This document shows, in pieces, positions 1 to 6,552 of a DNA stretch of 38,398 nt (positions are counted from its first letter, which is position 1; every line of letters begins with the position of its first letter). The stretch covers positions 1 to 38,398 of the IMG/VR virus record IMGVR_UViG_3300017781_000041; one strand, 5' to 3'. The notes under the pieces were generated by a model that did no database searches, had not been told where the DNA came from, and saw only the letters and a list, made by a program, of their open reading frames with translations. A program made the translations under genes and the position numbers. This DNA comes from a virus.

Positions 1-1
1 T

Positions 2-49
2 GTGTTAAGGCAAGATTTTAAACTAGATGTATGGGAGATGACACTATGA
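2..49 (+). CDS. C-terminal end of an upstream head gene, probably portal protein (partial)
   Basis: An open frame enters from the left edge and ends with TGA at 47-49; the visible end reads VLRQDFKLDVWEMTL. The stop overlaps the ATG at 46 in an ATGA junction, typical of translational coupling. In HK97-type phages the gene before the prohead protease is the portal, so that is the likeliest identity. Only 15 residues are visible and no domain can be checked; the assignment rests on position alone. Confidence 0.4.
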   Translation: MLRQDFKLDVWEMTL

Positions 50-909
50 CGAGTGAATATACCAATTCAAACCAAAGATTAGATGTCTGTACTAGTGAGT
101 ACGATTCAAACAAAGAAGATTCTATTCAGAATGATGAGAAGCATGTAAGAGCAGTAGAAGAAACAGAGGACTCTTATATTATTGAGTTTGGTAAAAGTAA
201 ACCTGATGTAGAAGAAACTGTTGATGAGATGGAAGACTCTAAAGAAGTAGAAAAAGAGTCTATAGAAATTAAATCTAGCATTAAAGCCTACAACGATGAT
301 GAAGAAGACAAGAACTATGGAACATTTGAAGGATATGGTTCTGTTTTTGGAAATAAAGACTTAGGTAATGATGTTATAGAATCAGGTGCATTTACAAAAT
401 CCCTAAAAAGAAGAAAACCACAAAACGTAAAGCTTTTATATCAACACAAGTCTGATATGCCTATAGGCGTATTTGATGAGATAAGAGAAGACGATCATGG
501 CTTAGTTGTTAAAGGCAGACTTGCTCTTAAAACACAGGCAGGTGCAGAAGCCTACGAATTATTAAAAATGGGTGCTTTAGATGGTCTATCAATAGGCTTT
601 AGAGTGAACCCTAAAGAAGTTTCATATGATAAGCGTGGTAACAAACGTATTATCAAAGAAGTAGATTTGATGGAAGTATCGTTAGTAACCTTTCCTATGA
701 ACCCTCAGGCAACTGTTCGTTCAGTAAAAGGTGAAGATATCTCTATTAGAGAATGGGAGAAAGGACTGCGTGACGCTTTTCAGCTTTCTCGTTCAGAAGC
801 AAAAATGTGTGCAAAAGCACTTGATGATTGTTTTGATCAGCGTGATGCTGATACAAATTCAGACTTGGTAGATGCCATAAAGAACTTAACTTTAACCTTA
901 AAATCTTAA
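46..909 (+). CDS. HK97-type prohead protease (peptidase S78 family)
   Basis: Predicted serine protease that trims scaffold or delta domains from the capsid protein during prohead maturation. After a highly acidic stretch of about 80 residues the protease core begins at GTFEGYGSVFGN. The family motifs are visible: LLYQHKSDMPIG with the presumed catalytic His, GALDGLSIGF with the presumed catalytic Ser, and the LMEVSLVTFPMNPQA strand. I chose ATG 46 over the in-frame ATG at 31 because GGAG at 34-37 is 8 bases upstream and the start overlaps the preceding stop as ATGA. The capsid gene follows after 12 bases. The acidic N-terminal extension is unusual and may have a scaffolding role (inference). 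Confidence 0.9.
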   Translation: MTSEYTNSNQRLDVCTSEYDSNKEDSIQNDEKHVRAVEETEDSYIIEFGKSKPDVEETVDEMEDSKEVEKESIEIKSSIKAYNDDEEDKNYGTFEGYGSVFGNKDLGNDVIESGAFTKSLKRRKPQNVKLLYQHKSDMPIGVFDEIREDDHGLVVKGRLALKTQAGAEAYELLKMGALDGLSIGFRVNPKEVSYDKRGNKRIIKEVDLMEVSLVTFPMNPQATVRSVKGEDISIREWEKGLRDAFQLSRSEAKMCAKALDDCFDQRDADTNSDLVDAIKNLTLTLKS

Positions 910-921
910 TAGGAGATTATT

Positions 922-2139
922 ATGTCGGAAGATATAAAAAATGCTATTTCTGATCTAGGTCAAACTTTTAATGAATTTAAAAAAGTAAACGACCAAAGAC
1001 TAGAAAGCATAGAGAAAGGCGAAGGTACAGCATATGTAGACGAGAAATTATCTAAATTAGAAGCCAAACTGGATTCTTTTGAAGATGTAAATCAAAAACT
1101 TACAACTGCTGAAGCTAACGCTGAAAATATCAAAAGCCAAATAGAAAAACTAGAAACGGTTGTAAGAAGACCAAACTCAGGTTTTACTACTAAGCAAGTA
1201 GATGAATACATGGGTGCGTTTGATTCATATTGCAGAAAAGGTCTTGAAGGTCTTGATGTAATGGAAAAGAAAGCATTAACAGTCAGCAATGACTCAACTG
1301 GTGGATATTTAGCACCACCTGAATATGTGAGAGAATTAATCAAAACGATTACTGAAATGTCACCTATCAGAAGTCTTTCTAGAGTTAGAAGCACTAGTGC
1401 TAGAAGTATACAAGTGCCTAAAAGAGAAGCTACTTTTGCCGCTCAATGGGTTGCAGAAAGTGGTACTAGAAGCGAAAGCACACCTAGCTACAGAGTTGGT
1501 TTAGAAGAGCTACCTGCACACGAAATGTATGCATTAGTAGATATTTCTGAGCAAGACTTAGAAGACTCAGTATTTGATCTAGAAGCTGAAATGCAATCTG
1601 AATTTGCTACGCAATTTGCAGTAGCTGAAGGAAGTGCATTTGTTAATGGTGATTCAGTAGGTAAGCCTGAAGGCTTTTTGCAGAATGCATCTGTTGGCGA
1701 AGTAACTTCAGGTTCAAACACTGCTTATACTGCTGATGATTTAATTGGATTAGTACATAGTATTAAATCTGATTATTCTAAAAATGGTACATGGGTATTT
1801 AACAGAAATACACTAAGTAACATTAGAAAACTTAAAGATGGTGCAGGACAATATGTGTTTCAAGCAGGTATGTCATTACAAGGTGGTGTAACAAATACTA
1901 TTCTTGGTCATCCTTATGTTGAAGCAACAGATATGCCTAATGCGGCACAAGATGCTTCTATGATCGCTTTTGGTGATTTTAGAAGAGGATATATGATTGT
2001 AGATAGAGTAGCTTTATCAGTATTAAGAGACCCATTCACACAAGCGACTACTGGAAATGTAAGATACATTGCTAGAAGAAGAGTTGGTGGACAGGTAATC
2101 TTACCTGAAGCTATTGTTAAACTAACCCAAAAAGCGTAA
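922..2139 (+). CDS. Major capsid protein, HK97 fold
   Basis: Shell-forming capsid protein of 405 aa. Residues 1 to about 90 are a charged, coiled-coil-rich N-terminal region of the kind that acts as a delta/scaffold domain and is removed by the protease encoded just upstream. The mature part shows family hallmarks: STGGYLAPPEYVREL, MSPIRSLSRVR, an E-loop-like segment, AQWVAESG, then FVNGDSVGKPEGFLQ and the C-terminal FGDFRRGYMIVDR and RRRVGGQVILPEA strands. AGGAG at 911-915 precedes the ATG at a normal distance. Whether subunits cross-link covalently as in HK97 cannot be judged from sequence. Confidence 0.95.
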   Translation: MSEDIKNAISDLGQTFNEFKKVNDQRLESIEKGEGTAYVDEKLSKLEAKLDSFEDVNQKLTTAEANAENIKSQIEKLETVVRRPNSGFTTKQVDEYMGAFDSYCRKGLEGLDVMEKKALTVSNDSTGGYLAPPEYVRELIKTITEMSPIRSLSRVRSTSARSIQVPKREATFAAQWVAESGTRSESTPSYRVGLEELPAHEMYALVDISEQDLEDSVFDLEAEMQSEFATQFAVAEGSAFVNGDSVGKPEGFLQNASVGEVTSGSNTAYTADDLIGLVHSIKSDYSKNGTWVFNRNTLSNIRKLKDGAGQYVFQAGMSLQGGVTNTILGHPYVEATDMPNAAQDASMIAFGDFRRGYMIVDRVALSVLRDPFTQATTGNVRYIARRRVGGQVILPEAIVKLTQKA

Positions 2140-2151
2140 GCGAGGTATATT

Positions 2152-2604
2152 ATGAGAGATTTAGGAAATAATCTTGTATCAGTACAAAGTCTTGCTTCTG
2201 CTGTGACAGCAGGAAATAATGCTACAGTGAATGGAACTGCAGTTGATTTAAAAGGCTTTGAAGGTGCATATGTAAACGTAAACACTGGTGTTGAAGGTGT
2301 AACTCTATCTAATAGCTTAAAAATTGAATTTAAGTTAATGCATGGAGATGCTACTAACGCATTAGTTGCTGTTGAACAGAAAGATGTAACGGATAGCTCA
2401 GTTACTTCAGGTGTTTTCTTAACACTTGATGACAATGCTGAAACACCACAAACATCAAGCATCGGTTATATTGGTGGAAAAAGGTATGTAAGCGTTGATG
2501 TTGTCTTCACAGGCAATCATTCAACAGGCACACCTATGTCTATTGATGTTATCAAAGGCTATGCACGTCATAGTGAAGGAGCAAGTACAGTAACAGTAGC
2601 TTAA
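2152..2604 (+). CDS. Small virion-associated protein, candidate capsid decoration protein
   Basis: A 150-aa protein with no signal peptide or membrane segment. It is rich in Val, Thr, Gly and Asn, with alternating hydrophobic residues that suggest a beta fold. The opening MRDLGNNLVSVQSLASAVT and GTAVDLKGFEGAYVNVNTG resemble small proteins often encoded directly after HK97-type capsid genes in marine phages. Its place 12 bases after the capsid stop, ahead of a strong hairpin, suggests high expression together with the capsid. Decoration or cement function is inferred from position and fold type, not from a recognised domain. Confidence 0.55.
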   Translation: MRDLGNNLVSVQSLASAVTAGNNATVNGTAVDLKGFEGAYVNVNTGVEGVTLSNSLKIEFKLMHGDATNALVAVEQKDVTDSSVTSGVFLTLDDNAETPQTSSIGYIGGKRYVSVDVVFTGNHSTGTPMSIDVIKGYARHSEGASTVTVA

Positions 2605-2621
2605 TTGCTATTTTGTACACT

Positions 2622-2642
2622 GGTGGGGTGAAATACCCCACC
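2622..2642 (+). terminator. GC-rich hairpin after the capsid genes
   Basis: Perfect 8-bp stem GGTGGGGT/ACCCCACC with a 5-base loop GAAAT, followed by TCTATTTA. It stands out in AT-rich DNA and lies in the 57-base gap between 2604 and 2662. The U-tract is short, so it may be a partial terminator or an RNA-stabilising 3' end for the capsid transcript rather than a full stop. Confidence 0.6.
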
Positions 2643-2661
2643 TCTATTTAAGGAATAAATT

Positions 2662-3036
2662 ATGTCAAAAAAATATAAAATTCTAAGACCAAAACCATGT
2701 ATTGTAGATGAAGATACTAGGAAACTAGAACTACAACCTGTTGATAAAATAATTGATGCAGATACTGATTTAATGAAAGCCAATATGGAAAGATTTGAAA
2801 GCATGGGTTGGGCTATGGAAATAAAAATGGACTCTGTAGAAGAAACTGTAGAAATTGAAGCAGAAGTAAAACCAAAAAGGGCAAGAAATAAAAAAGGTCA
2901 ATTAAAAGCTGATGACCCATCTACTCCTGATGTTAATGAAGCATGGGAAGGTGGAGAAGCACCAAAGAAAACAGCTAAAAAAACCACAGCTAAGAAAACA
3001 ACAAAAAAGAAAACTACTACTAAGAAAAAGTCTTAA
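2662..3036 (+). CDS. Small head-region protein with Lys/Thr-rich C-terminal tail
   Basis: A 124-aa protein of unknown function. The N-terminal half is mildly acidic. Residues about 75-95 contain ARNKKGQLKADDPSTPDVNE, a motif I recall at the C-terminal part of small head-region proteins in many marine phages. The last 25 residues are almost only Lys, Thr and Ala (KKTAKKTTAKKTTKKK), like a histone H1 tail. Such a tail could bind packaged DNA or a negatively charged head surface, which is inference. AAGGAA precedes the ATG. It lies between the capsid genes and the connectors, so a minor head role is plausible. Confidence 0.55.
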   Translation: MSKKYKILRPKPCIVDEDTRKLELQPVDKIIDADTDLMKANMERFESMGWAMEIKMDSVEETVEIEAEVKPKRARNKKGQLKADDPSTPDVNEAWEGGEAPKKTAKKTTAKKTTKKKTTTKKKS

Positions 3037-3083
3037 TATTTCTTTTTATTGTATGTAAAGAATTAATGGCTTAGAATAGATGA

Positions 3084-3284
3084 ATGGCAGTCAAGATACC
3101 AAGCGATACTATAAGTAAGCTAGAAGCACATGAACGTGAATGTGCTATTAGATACGAGAATATAGATAGAAGGTTAGAAAGTGGTTCAAAGAGATTTGAT
3201 AGACTTGAAAATCTTATTTATGGACTTTATGGCTTAATTATCGCTTCAATGTTTGGGCTAATAATAGAAAGGATATTTTTTTAG
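3084..3284 (+). CDS. Small coiled-coil protein with C-terminal membrane helix
   Basis: A 66-aa protein: residues 8-44 form a charged helix (KLEAHERECAIRYENIDRRL, then RFDRLENLIYG) and residues about 45-62 (GLYGLIIASMFGLIIERIF) a single hydrophobic span. This layout resembles XhlA-type hemolysin or holin-accessory proteins, but it sits inside the head module far from the lysis genes. No Shine-Dalgarno sequence is visible. The protein composition looks genuine. Function unknown. Confidence 0.5.
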   Translation: MAVKIPSDTISKLEAHERECAIRYENIDRRLESGSKRFDRLENLIYGLYGLIIASMFGLIIERIFF

Positions 3285-3293
3285 GAGAATAAT

Positions 3294-3473
3294 ATGTCAG
3301 AAGACTTAAACTACGAATCACTATATAACACAGCACAGCAAGAACTAGCTAATGCACAACATACTATTAGGGTATTAGTACAAAAGCTACAAGAAGCACA
3401 AGGTGATGATACTGTAGTAGGCGAACAACCAATAGTAGAAGAAGCAAAGGCTGATAAGAAAAAAGCTAATTAG
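3294..3473 (+). CDS. Small acidic helical protein of unknown function
   Basis: A 59-aa reading frame starting MSEDLNYESLYNTAQQELA and ending ADKKKAN. It has an excellent ribosome site (TTAGGAGAATAAT before the ATG), and its stop region TAGGAGTGGTAA supplies the ribosome site of the next gene, so it sits as a proper operon member. The predicted structure is one amphipathic coiled-coil helix with a charged tail. It fills the gap between 3284 and 3483. No family recognised. Confidence 0.65.
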   Translation: MSEDLNYESLYNTAQQELANAQHTIRVLVQKLQEAQGDDTVVGEQPIVEEAKADKKKAN

Positions 3474-3482
3474 GAGTGGTAA

Positions 3483-4139
3483 ATGGCAGGTCTAGTTTTA
3501 CATACAGCACCTGCATCAGAACCTATAACCCTTGCAGAAGCAAAGTCATATTTAAGAGTAGATAGTTCAGGTGATGATGCTTTAATAACATCATTGATCT
3601 CAACAGCAAGAAAGCTATGTGAAGAACACACGCAACGTGCTTTCATGATTCAAACATATGAACTGTTTCTAGATGCATTGGAAGATGTAGAAGATAGTCT
3701 ATGGGAAGGTATGCGTACTGCACCATATATTAACTATTACAAAAACTATATAGAGTTACCTATGCCACCTGTTGTATCTATTAGTCATATAAAGACTTAT
3801 GACGATAGTGACAATGCAACAACCTTTGCTAGTGCTAATTACTATGTAGACAATGCAAGACAACCTGCAAGGGTAGTTTTACGAACAGGGGAAACCTTTC
3901 CAACAGCATTACGAGTAGCAAACGCCATAGAAGTTAAATATGTTACAGGTTATTCATCAGCTAGTGCTGTACCTGAACCAATCAAATTCGCGATTTATCA
4001 AGTTCTTACATATTTGTACGAACACAGAGGTGATATGTATGAAGGTAAAACTTCACTACCTGCTACTGCAACTAAGCTTCTTGCTCCGTATGTAGTTTAC
4101 AGTGGAATGGGTAGTTCAAAACTCATGTCATTAGGATAA
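3483..4139 (+). CDS. Head-tail connector, gp6/phiE125 gp8-like
   Basis: Adaptor protein expected to form the ring under the portal. The start is typical of this family: TAPASEPITLAEAKSYLRV, then DDALITSLISTARKLCEEHT, a helical bundle, and a middle beta segment (IELPMPPVVSISHIKTYDD). The C-terminal helices read VPEPIKFAIYQVLTYLYEHR. Length (218 aa) fits the family. GGAG at 3473-3476 precedes the ATG; the gene's last base overlaps the first base of the next gene. Position between capsid and tail completion genes agrees with the role. Confidence 0.85.
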   Translation: MAGLVLHTAPASEPITLAEAKSYLRVDSSGDDALITSLISTARKLCEEHTQRAFMIQTYELFLDALEDVEDSLWEGMRTAPYINYYKNYIELPMPPVVSISHIKTYDDSDNATTFASANYYVDNARQPARVVLRTGETFPTALRVANAIEVKYVTGYSSASAVPEPIKFAIYQVLTYLYEHRGDMYEGKTSLPATATKLLAPYVVYSGMGSSKLMSLG

Positions 4140-4465
4140 TGAGCCAAGTAGGTCAACTCCGACACCAAATTACCCTTCAAGGACAAGGCACTACTAGAGA
4201 TAGTGGTGGGGGAATTAGTTCGGGGTGGTCTAGTATTGCTTCTGTGTATGCTGATATAAAGCCTAAAAGTGGGAAAGAGGTGTATGCACAAGGTAAACTG
4301 GTTGGAAGCGTGTCACACGAGATTACAGTGCGTTATAGGACTGATATTTCTAACGCTTCTAGGATTAGTTTTGATAATAAGTTATTTAATATTAGGGCTA
4401 TTATCAATGTTGATGAAAGGGATAGATTCCTTAAACTTCTTTGTGAACAAGGAATAGCAACGTGA
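4139..4465 (+). CDS. Head-closure / head-tail adaptor protein
   Basis: A 108-aa protein of the phage head-tail joining family (SPP1 gp16-like stopper). Visible features are the N-terminal GQLRHQITLQGQ strand, SGWSSIASVYADIKPKSGKE, the HEITVRYRTDIS strand and a C-terminal FNIRAIINVDERDRFLKLLC. It overlaps the connector gene by one base and the next gene by four (GTGA), giving a tightly coupled row. Predicted to seal the DNA-filled head before tail attachment. Confidence 0.85.
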   Translation: MSQVGQLRHQITLQGQGTTRDSGGGISSGWSSIASVYADIKPKSGKEVYAQGKLVGSVSHEITVRYRTDISNASRISFDNKLFNIRAIINVDERDRFLKLLCEQGIAT

Positions 4466-4893
4466 GTATTGATTTAAAGATAACTGATCTAAAAGCTTTT
4501 AATAAAAAACTAAATAAAAGACTTTCAGATAATAAAGTTAAAGAATATGTAACTCGTGGAACATTGATGGTTCATAATGATGCTAAAAAAAGTATTTTAT
4601 CAGGTGGAACAGGTAGGACTTACGAAAAATACGAGCCTAGAAGAACACATACAGCATCTGCACCTAATCAACCACCTGCAAGTGATACAGGATTTTTAGC
4701 TAGTAATATAACTATGGAAGTAGATGTCAAGGCTAATGGAAGCGTAGTTGGTCAAATAATATCATCTGCACCATATTCAAAGCATTTAGAGTTTGGTACA
4801 ACCAATATGACTGAAAGACCTTTTATGCAACCTGCATTAGAAAAAAATAAACGAAAGATAGAAGCATTATTTAAAAAAGGCATATTGAAATGA
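4462..4893 (+). CDS. HK97 gp10-like neck/tail-completion protein
   Basis: A 143-aa protein starting at GTG 4462, which overlaps the preceding stop in GTGA. It has an N-terminal helix (LKITDLKAFNKKLNKRL), a central loop rich in Thr/Pro (TASAPNQPPASDTGFLASNI) and the family-typical end YSKHLEFGTTNMTERPFMQP. These match HK97 gp10-family proteins that join head and tail. The ATG of the next gene overlaps its stop. Confidence 0.85.
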   Translation: MSIDLKITDLKAFNKKLNKRLSDNKVKEYVTRGTLMVHNDAKKSILSGGTGRTYEKYEPRRTHTASAPNQPPASDTGFLASNITMEVDVKANGSVVGQIISSAPYSKHLEFGTTNMTERPFMQPALEKNKRKIEALFKKGILK

Positions 4894-5297
4894 GTATTGG
4901 TCAATTTGCACTACAGACAACTATCTACAGCACTTTATCTAGTGATAATACATTGACATCAACTTTAAGTGCAGGTGTCTATGACGAGGTTACAGAGGGT
5001 GCTACATACCCTTTTGTGTCATTAGGTGAAGAAACAGCTATTGACTATGGTACAAAAGATACAAATGGTGGTGAAACTACTATCAATATACATATATGGT
5101 CACAATACAAAGGTGCTAAAGAAACAAAACAAATAATGGACAGAATTCACGATTTATTGCATGATAGTAACTTAACAGTCACTGGATTTAATCTAATAAA
5201 CTTAAGATTTGAATTTAGTGATATACTAAGAGACCCAGACGGTGTTACTAGACATGGAGTCATGCGATTCCGAGCAATAATATTAGGAACAAACTAA
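4890..5297 (+). CDS. Tail terminator/completion protein (DUF3168 family)
   Basis: A 135-aa protein with the DUF3168 pattern: a start with LQTTIYSTLSSDNTL, VYDEVTEGATYPFVSLGEE, INIHIWSQYKGAKETKQIMD and the closing RFRAIILGTN strand. The family acts at the head-proximal end of siphophage tails and limits tail-tube length. ATGA overlap with the preceding gene. The major tail protein follows, which supports the assignment. Confidence 0.85.
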   Translation: MSIGQFALQTTIYSTLSSDNTLTSTLSAGVYDEVTEGATYPFVSLGEETAIDYGTKDTNGGETTINIHIWSQYKGAKETKQIMDRIHDLLHDSNLTVTGFNLINLRFEFSDILRDPDGVTRHGVMRFRAIILGTN

Positions 5298-5318
5298 TTT
5301 TATAAATAGGAGATAAAA

Positions 5319-5765
5319 ATGGCGGCACAAAAAGGTAAAGAGGTCTTAATAAAAATAGACAATGGTAGTGGTACACAAACTACTATTGGTGGCTTGAGAT
5401 CATCTTCAATAACATTAAATGATGAATCAGTAGATATTACAAATAAAGACTCTTCAGGATATAGAACACTTTTAGCAGGTGGTGGTGTTAATAGCATCAG
5501 CATCAGTGGCTCAGGAGTTTTTACTGATAGCACTACTGAAGGTCTTTTAAAAGATGCATATATAAATCAATTACATTTTGCTGATAATGGTACAACAGCT
5601 AACGTACCTGAATTTGAAGATTTTGAATTTTTTATACCAAATTTCTTTAAATTTACAGGTAAGTTTCAAGTTACATCTTTAGAATATGCAGGTGAATATA
5701 ATGGAGAAGCCACTTATTCTGTTAGCTTTGAATCAGCAGGAATTATAGTAGTAGCGACTTCATAA
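5319..5765 (+). CDS. Major tail (tube) protein, TP901-1 family
   Basis: A 148-aa tube subunit. Recognisable features are the N-terminal GKEVLIKIDNG, SITLNDESVDITNKDSSGY, the ISISGSGVFTD hairpin and the C-terminal YNGEATYSVSFESAG strand, as in phage major tail protein 2/TP901-1 proteins. A perfect ribosome site (AGGAGATAAAA) before ATG 5319 fits the very high expression needed for a tube protein. The short 21-base gap before it contains no other signal. Confidence 0.88.
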   Translation: MAAQKGKEVLIKIDNGSGTQTTIGGLRSSSITLNDESVDITNKDSSGYRTLLAGGGVNSISISGSGVFTDSTTEGLLKDAYINQLHFADNGTTANVPEFEDFEFFIPNFFKFTGKFQVTSLEYAGEYNGEATYSVSFESAGIIVVATS

Positions 5766-5766
5766 G

Positions 5767-6015
5767 ATGTCTTGGAATAAAGTACAACTTGATCTAGGTA
5801 ACGAAAAGATTAATGCTTTTTTAAAAAATGATGAATCCCAACTATGTTTAGAAAACCTAATAGAAGTTGGTGAAAAAGTAAAAGTTGATAAAAAGGAATT
5901 TTTAGTTTTATCATCATTTGTTGAAGAGAGAGATAATTTATTAACCATAAATCTTGCAAAGGCAAGTAAACCTAAAAAGGAGAAGAAGTCAGATGACAAA
6001 CAAACTAAAGGGTGA
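5767..6015 (+). CDS. Small protein, paralogue of the 25071-25274 product
   Basis: An 82-aa protein of unknown function starting one base after the tail-tube stop. It reads [18 protein letters not shown], then [17 protein letters not shown], and ends in a Lys-rich tail. The gene at 25071 encodes a similar protein: both have WNK near the start, the exact string IEVGEK in the middle, LL(T/S)I(N/Q)L near the end and a basic tail. The 3' end overlaps the next start by 23 bases and supplies its ribosome site. The position suggests a tail-related role, perhaps assembly or minor tail protein (inference). Confidence 0.65.
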   Translation: MSWNKVQLDLGNEKINAFLKNDESQLCLENLIEVGEKVKVDKKEFLVLSSFVEERDNLLTINLAKASKPKKEKKSDDKQTKG

Positions 6016-6343
6016 AACCACACTTAACTTAGCTAATAAAGAATATAAAGCTAGATTAACAATTGATGCAATTATTCAAATTGAAGATGCATGTGATTGT
6101 GGAATTATAAAACTTGCTACAAAAATGGGTGAAGCTGATATAAGAATGTCAGAGGTAATCCATGTATTATTACCTGCCCTAAGAGGTGGTGGTAATGATT
6201 TTCAACGAAAAGATGTAGTAAAAATAGTACAAGATGCAGGAATAGTTAAAGCAACAGCCGCAGTTGCTAACTTGATTGCAACATCTCTAACTGATGATTC
6301 AGAGGAAGAAGCAGACGAGGGAAAGCAAGAACAGGGGGATTAA
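5993..6343 (+). CDS. Tail assembly chaperone, GTA gp10-like (lambda gpG analogue)
   Basis: A 116-aa protein with the features of GTA gp10-like tail chaperones: [38 protein letters not shown] and [16 protein letters not shown], followed by an acidic tail. ATG 5993 is chosen because GGAG lies at 5979-5982; the in-frame ATG at 5954 would extend far into the preceding gene without a ribosome site. The location directly before the tape measure is the classic place for gpG. Just before its stop (TAA 6341-6343) is a run of five G, where a -1 shift would append the 6337-6552 extension. Confidence 0.85.
   Translation: MTNKLKGETTLNLANKEYKARLTIDAIIQIEDACDCGIIKLATKMGEADIRMSEVIHVLLPALRGGGNDFQRKDVVKIVQDAGIVKATAAVANLIATSLTDDSEEEADEGKQEQGD
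6334..6338 (+). other. Probable -1 ribosomal frameshift site in the tail chaperone gene
   Basis: The G5 run lets the P-site tRNA on codon GGG (6335-6337) re-pair perfectly with GGG at 6334-6336. The zero-frame stop UAA is two codons downstream. After slipping, reading continues with GGA TTA ACT and stays open to TAA at 6550-6552. The downstream frame lacks a ribosome site of its own near its first ATG (6391). Confidence 0.6.
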
Positions 6344-6552
6344 CTAGTGATTCCCTACCCATCAAACGATACTTTTCTATTTGTGTTGGCATGATGGGTA
6401 TGTCTTCTAAAGATTTTTGGGAATCTAGCCCTAAAGAAATCTATATGGCTATAGATGGATTTACCGAATTTAATGGTGGTTCAGAAGATAAAGATAAGCC
6501 TATGACCAGTGATCGTCTTAGCGAACTAATGGAGTTATATCCTGATGAGTAA
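6337..6552 (+). CDS. Frameshift extension of the tail chaperone (gpGT-like T domain, TAC_6-like)
   Basis: This frame encodes [18 protein letters not shown], then [20 protein letters not shown] and an acidic end. The segment [14 protein letters not shown] matches the signature of GTA rcc01693/Phage_TAC_6 proteins (a Gly-Leu-Ser-...-Phe-Trp-x-x-(S/T)-Pro-x-Glu pattern). In GTAs the two chaperones are separate genes; here the second has no ribosome site, and its frame is open upstream across the G5 slip site. Translation as a fusion through -1 frameshifting is therefore likely, as for lambda gpGT, which recruits the major tail protein to the tape measure. If not shifted, a separate 53-aa product from ATG 6391 remains possible. 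It overlaps the tape measure start by 8 bases. Confidence 0.7.
   Translation, partial: GLTSDSLPIKRYFSICVGMMGMSSKDFWESSPKEIYMAIDGFTEFNGGSEDKDKPMTSDRLSELMELYPDE

Noticed and set aside
3049-3077. Promoter-like TTGTAT-17-TAGAAT before the 66-aa gene
   Set aside because: The -35 match is only 3 of 6. It would yield a leaderless mRNA for the ATG at 3084, which is interesting given the lack of a ribosome site, but such matches are frequent by chance in AT-rich DNA.
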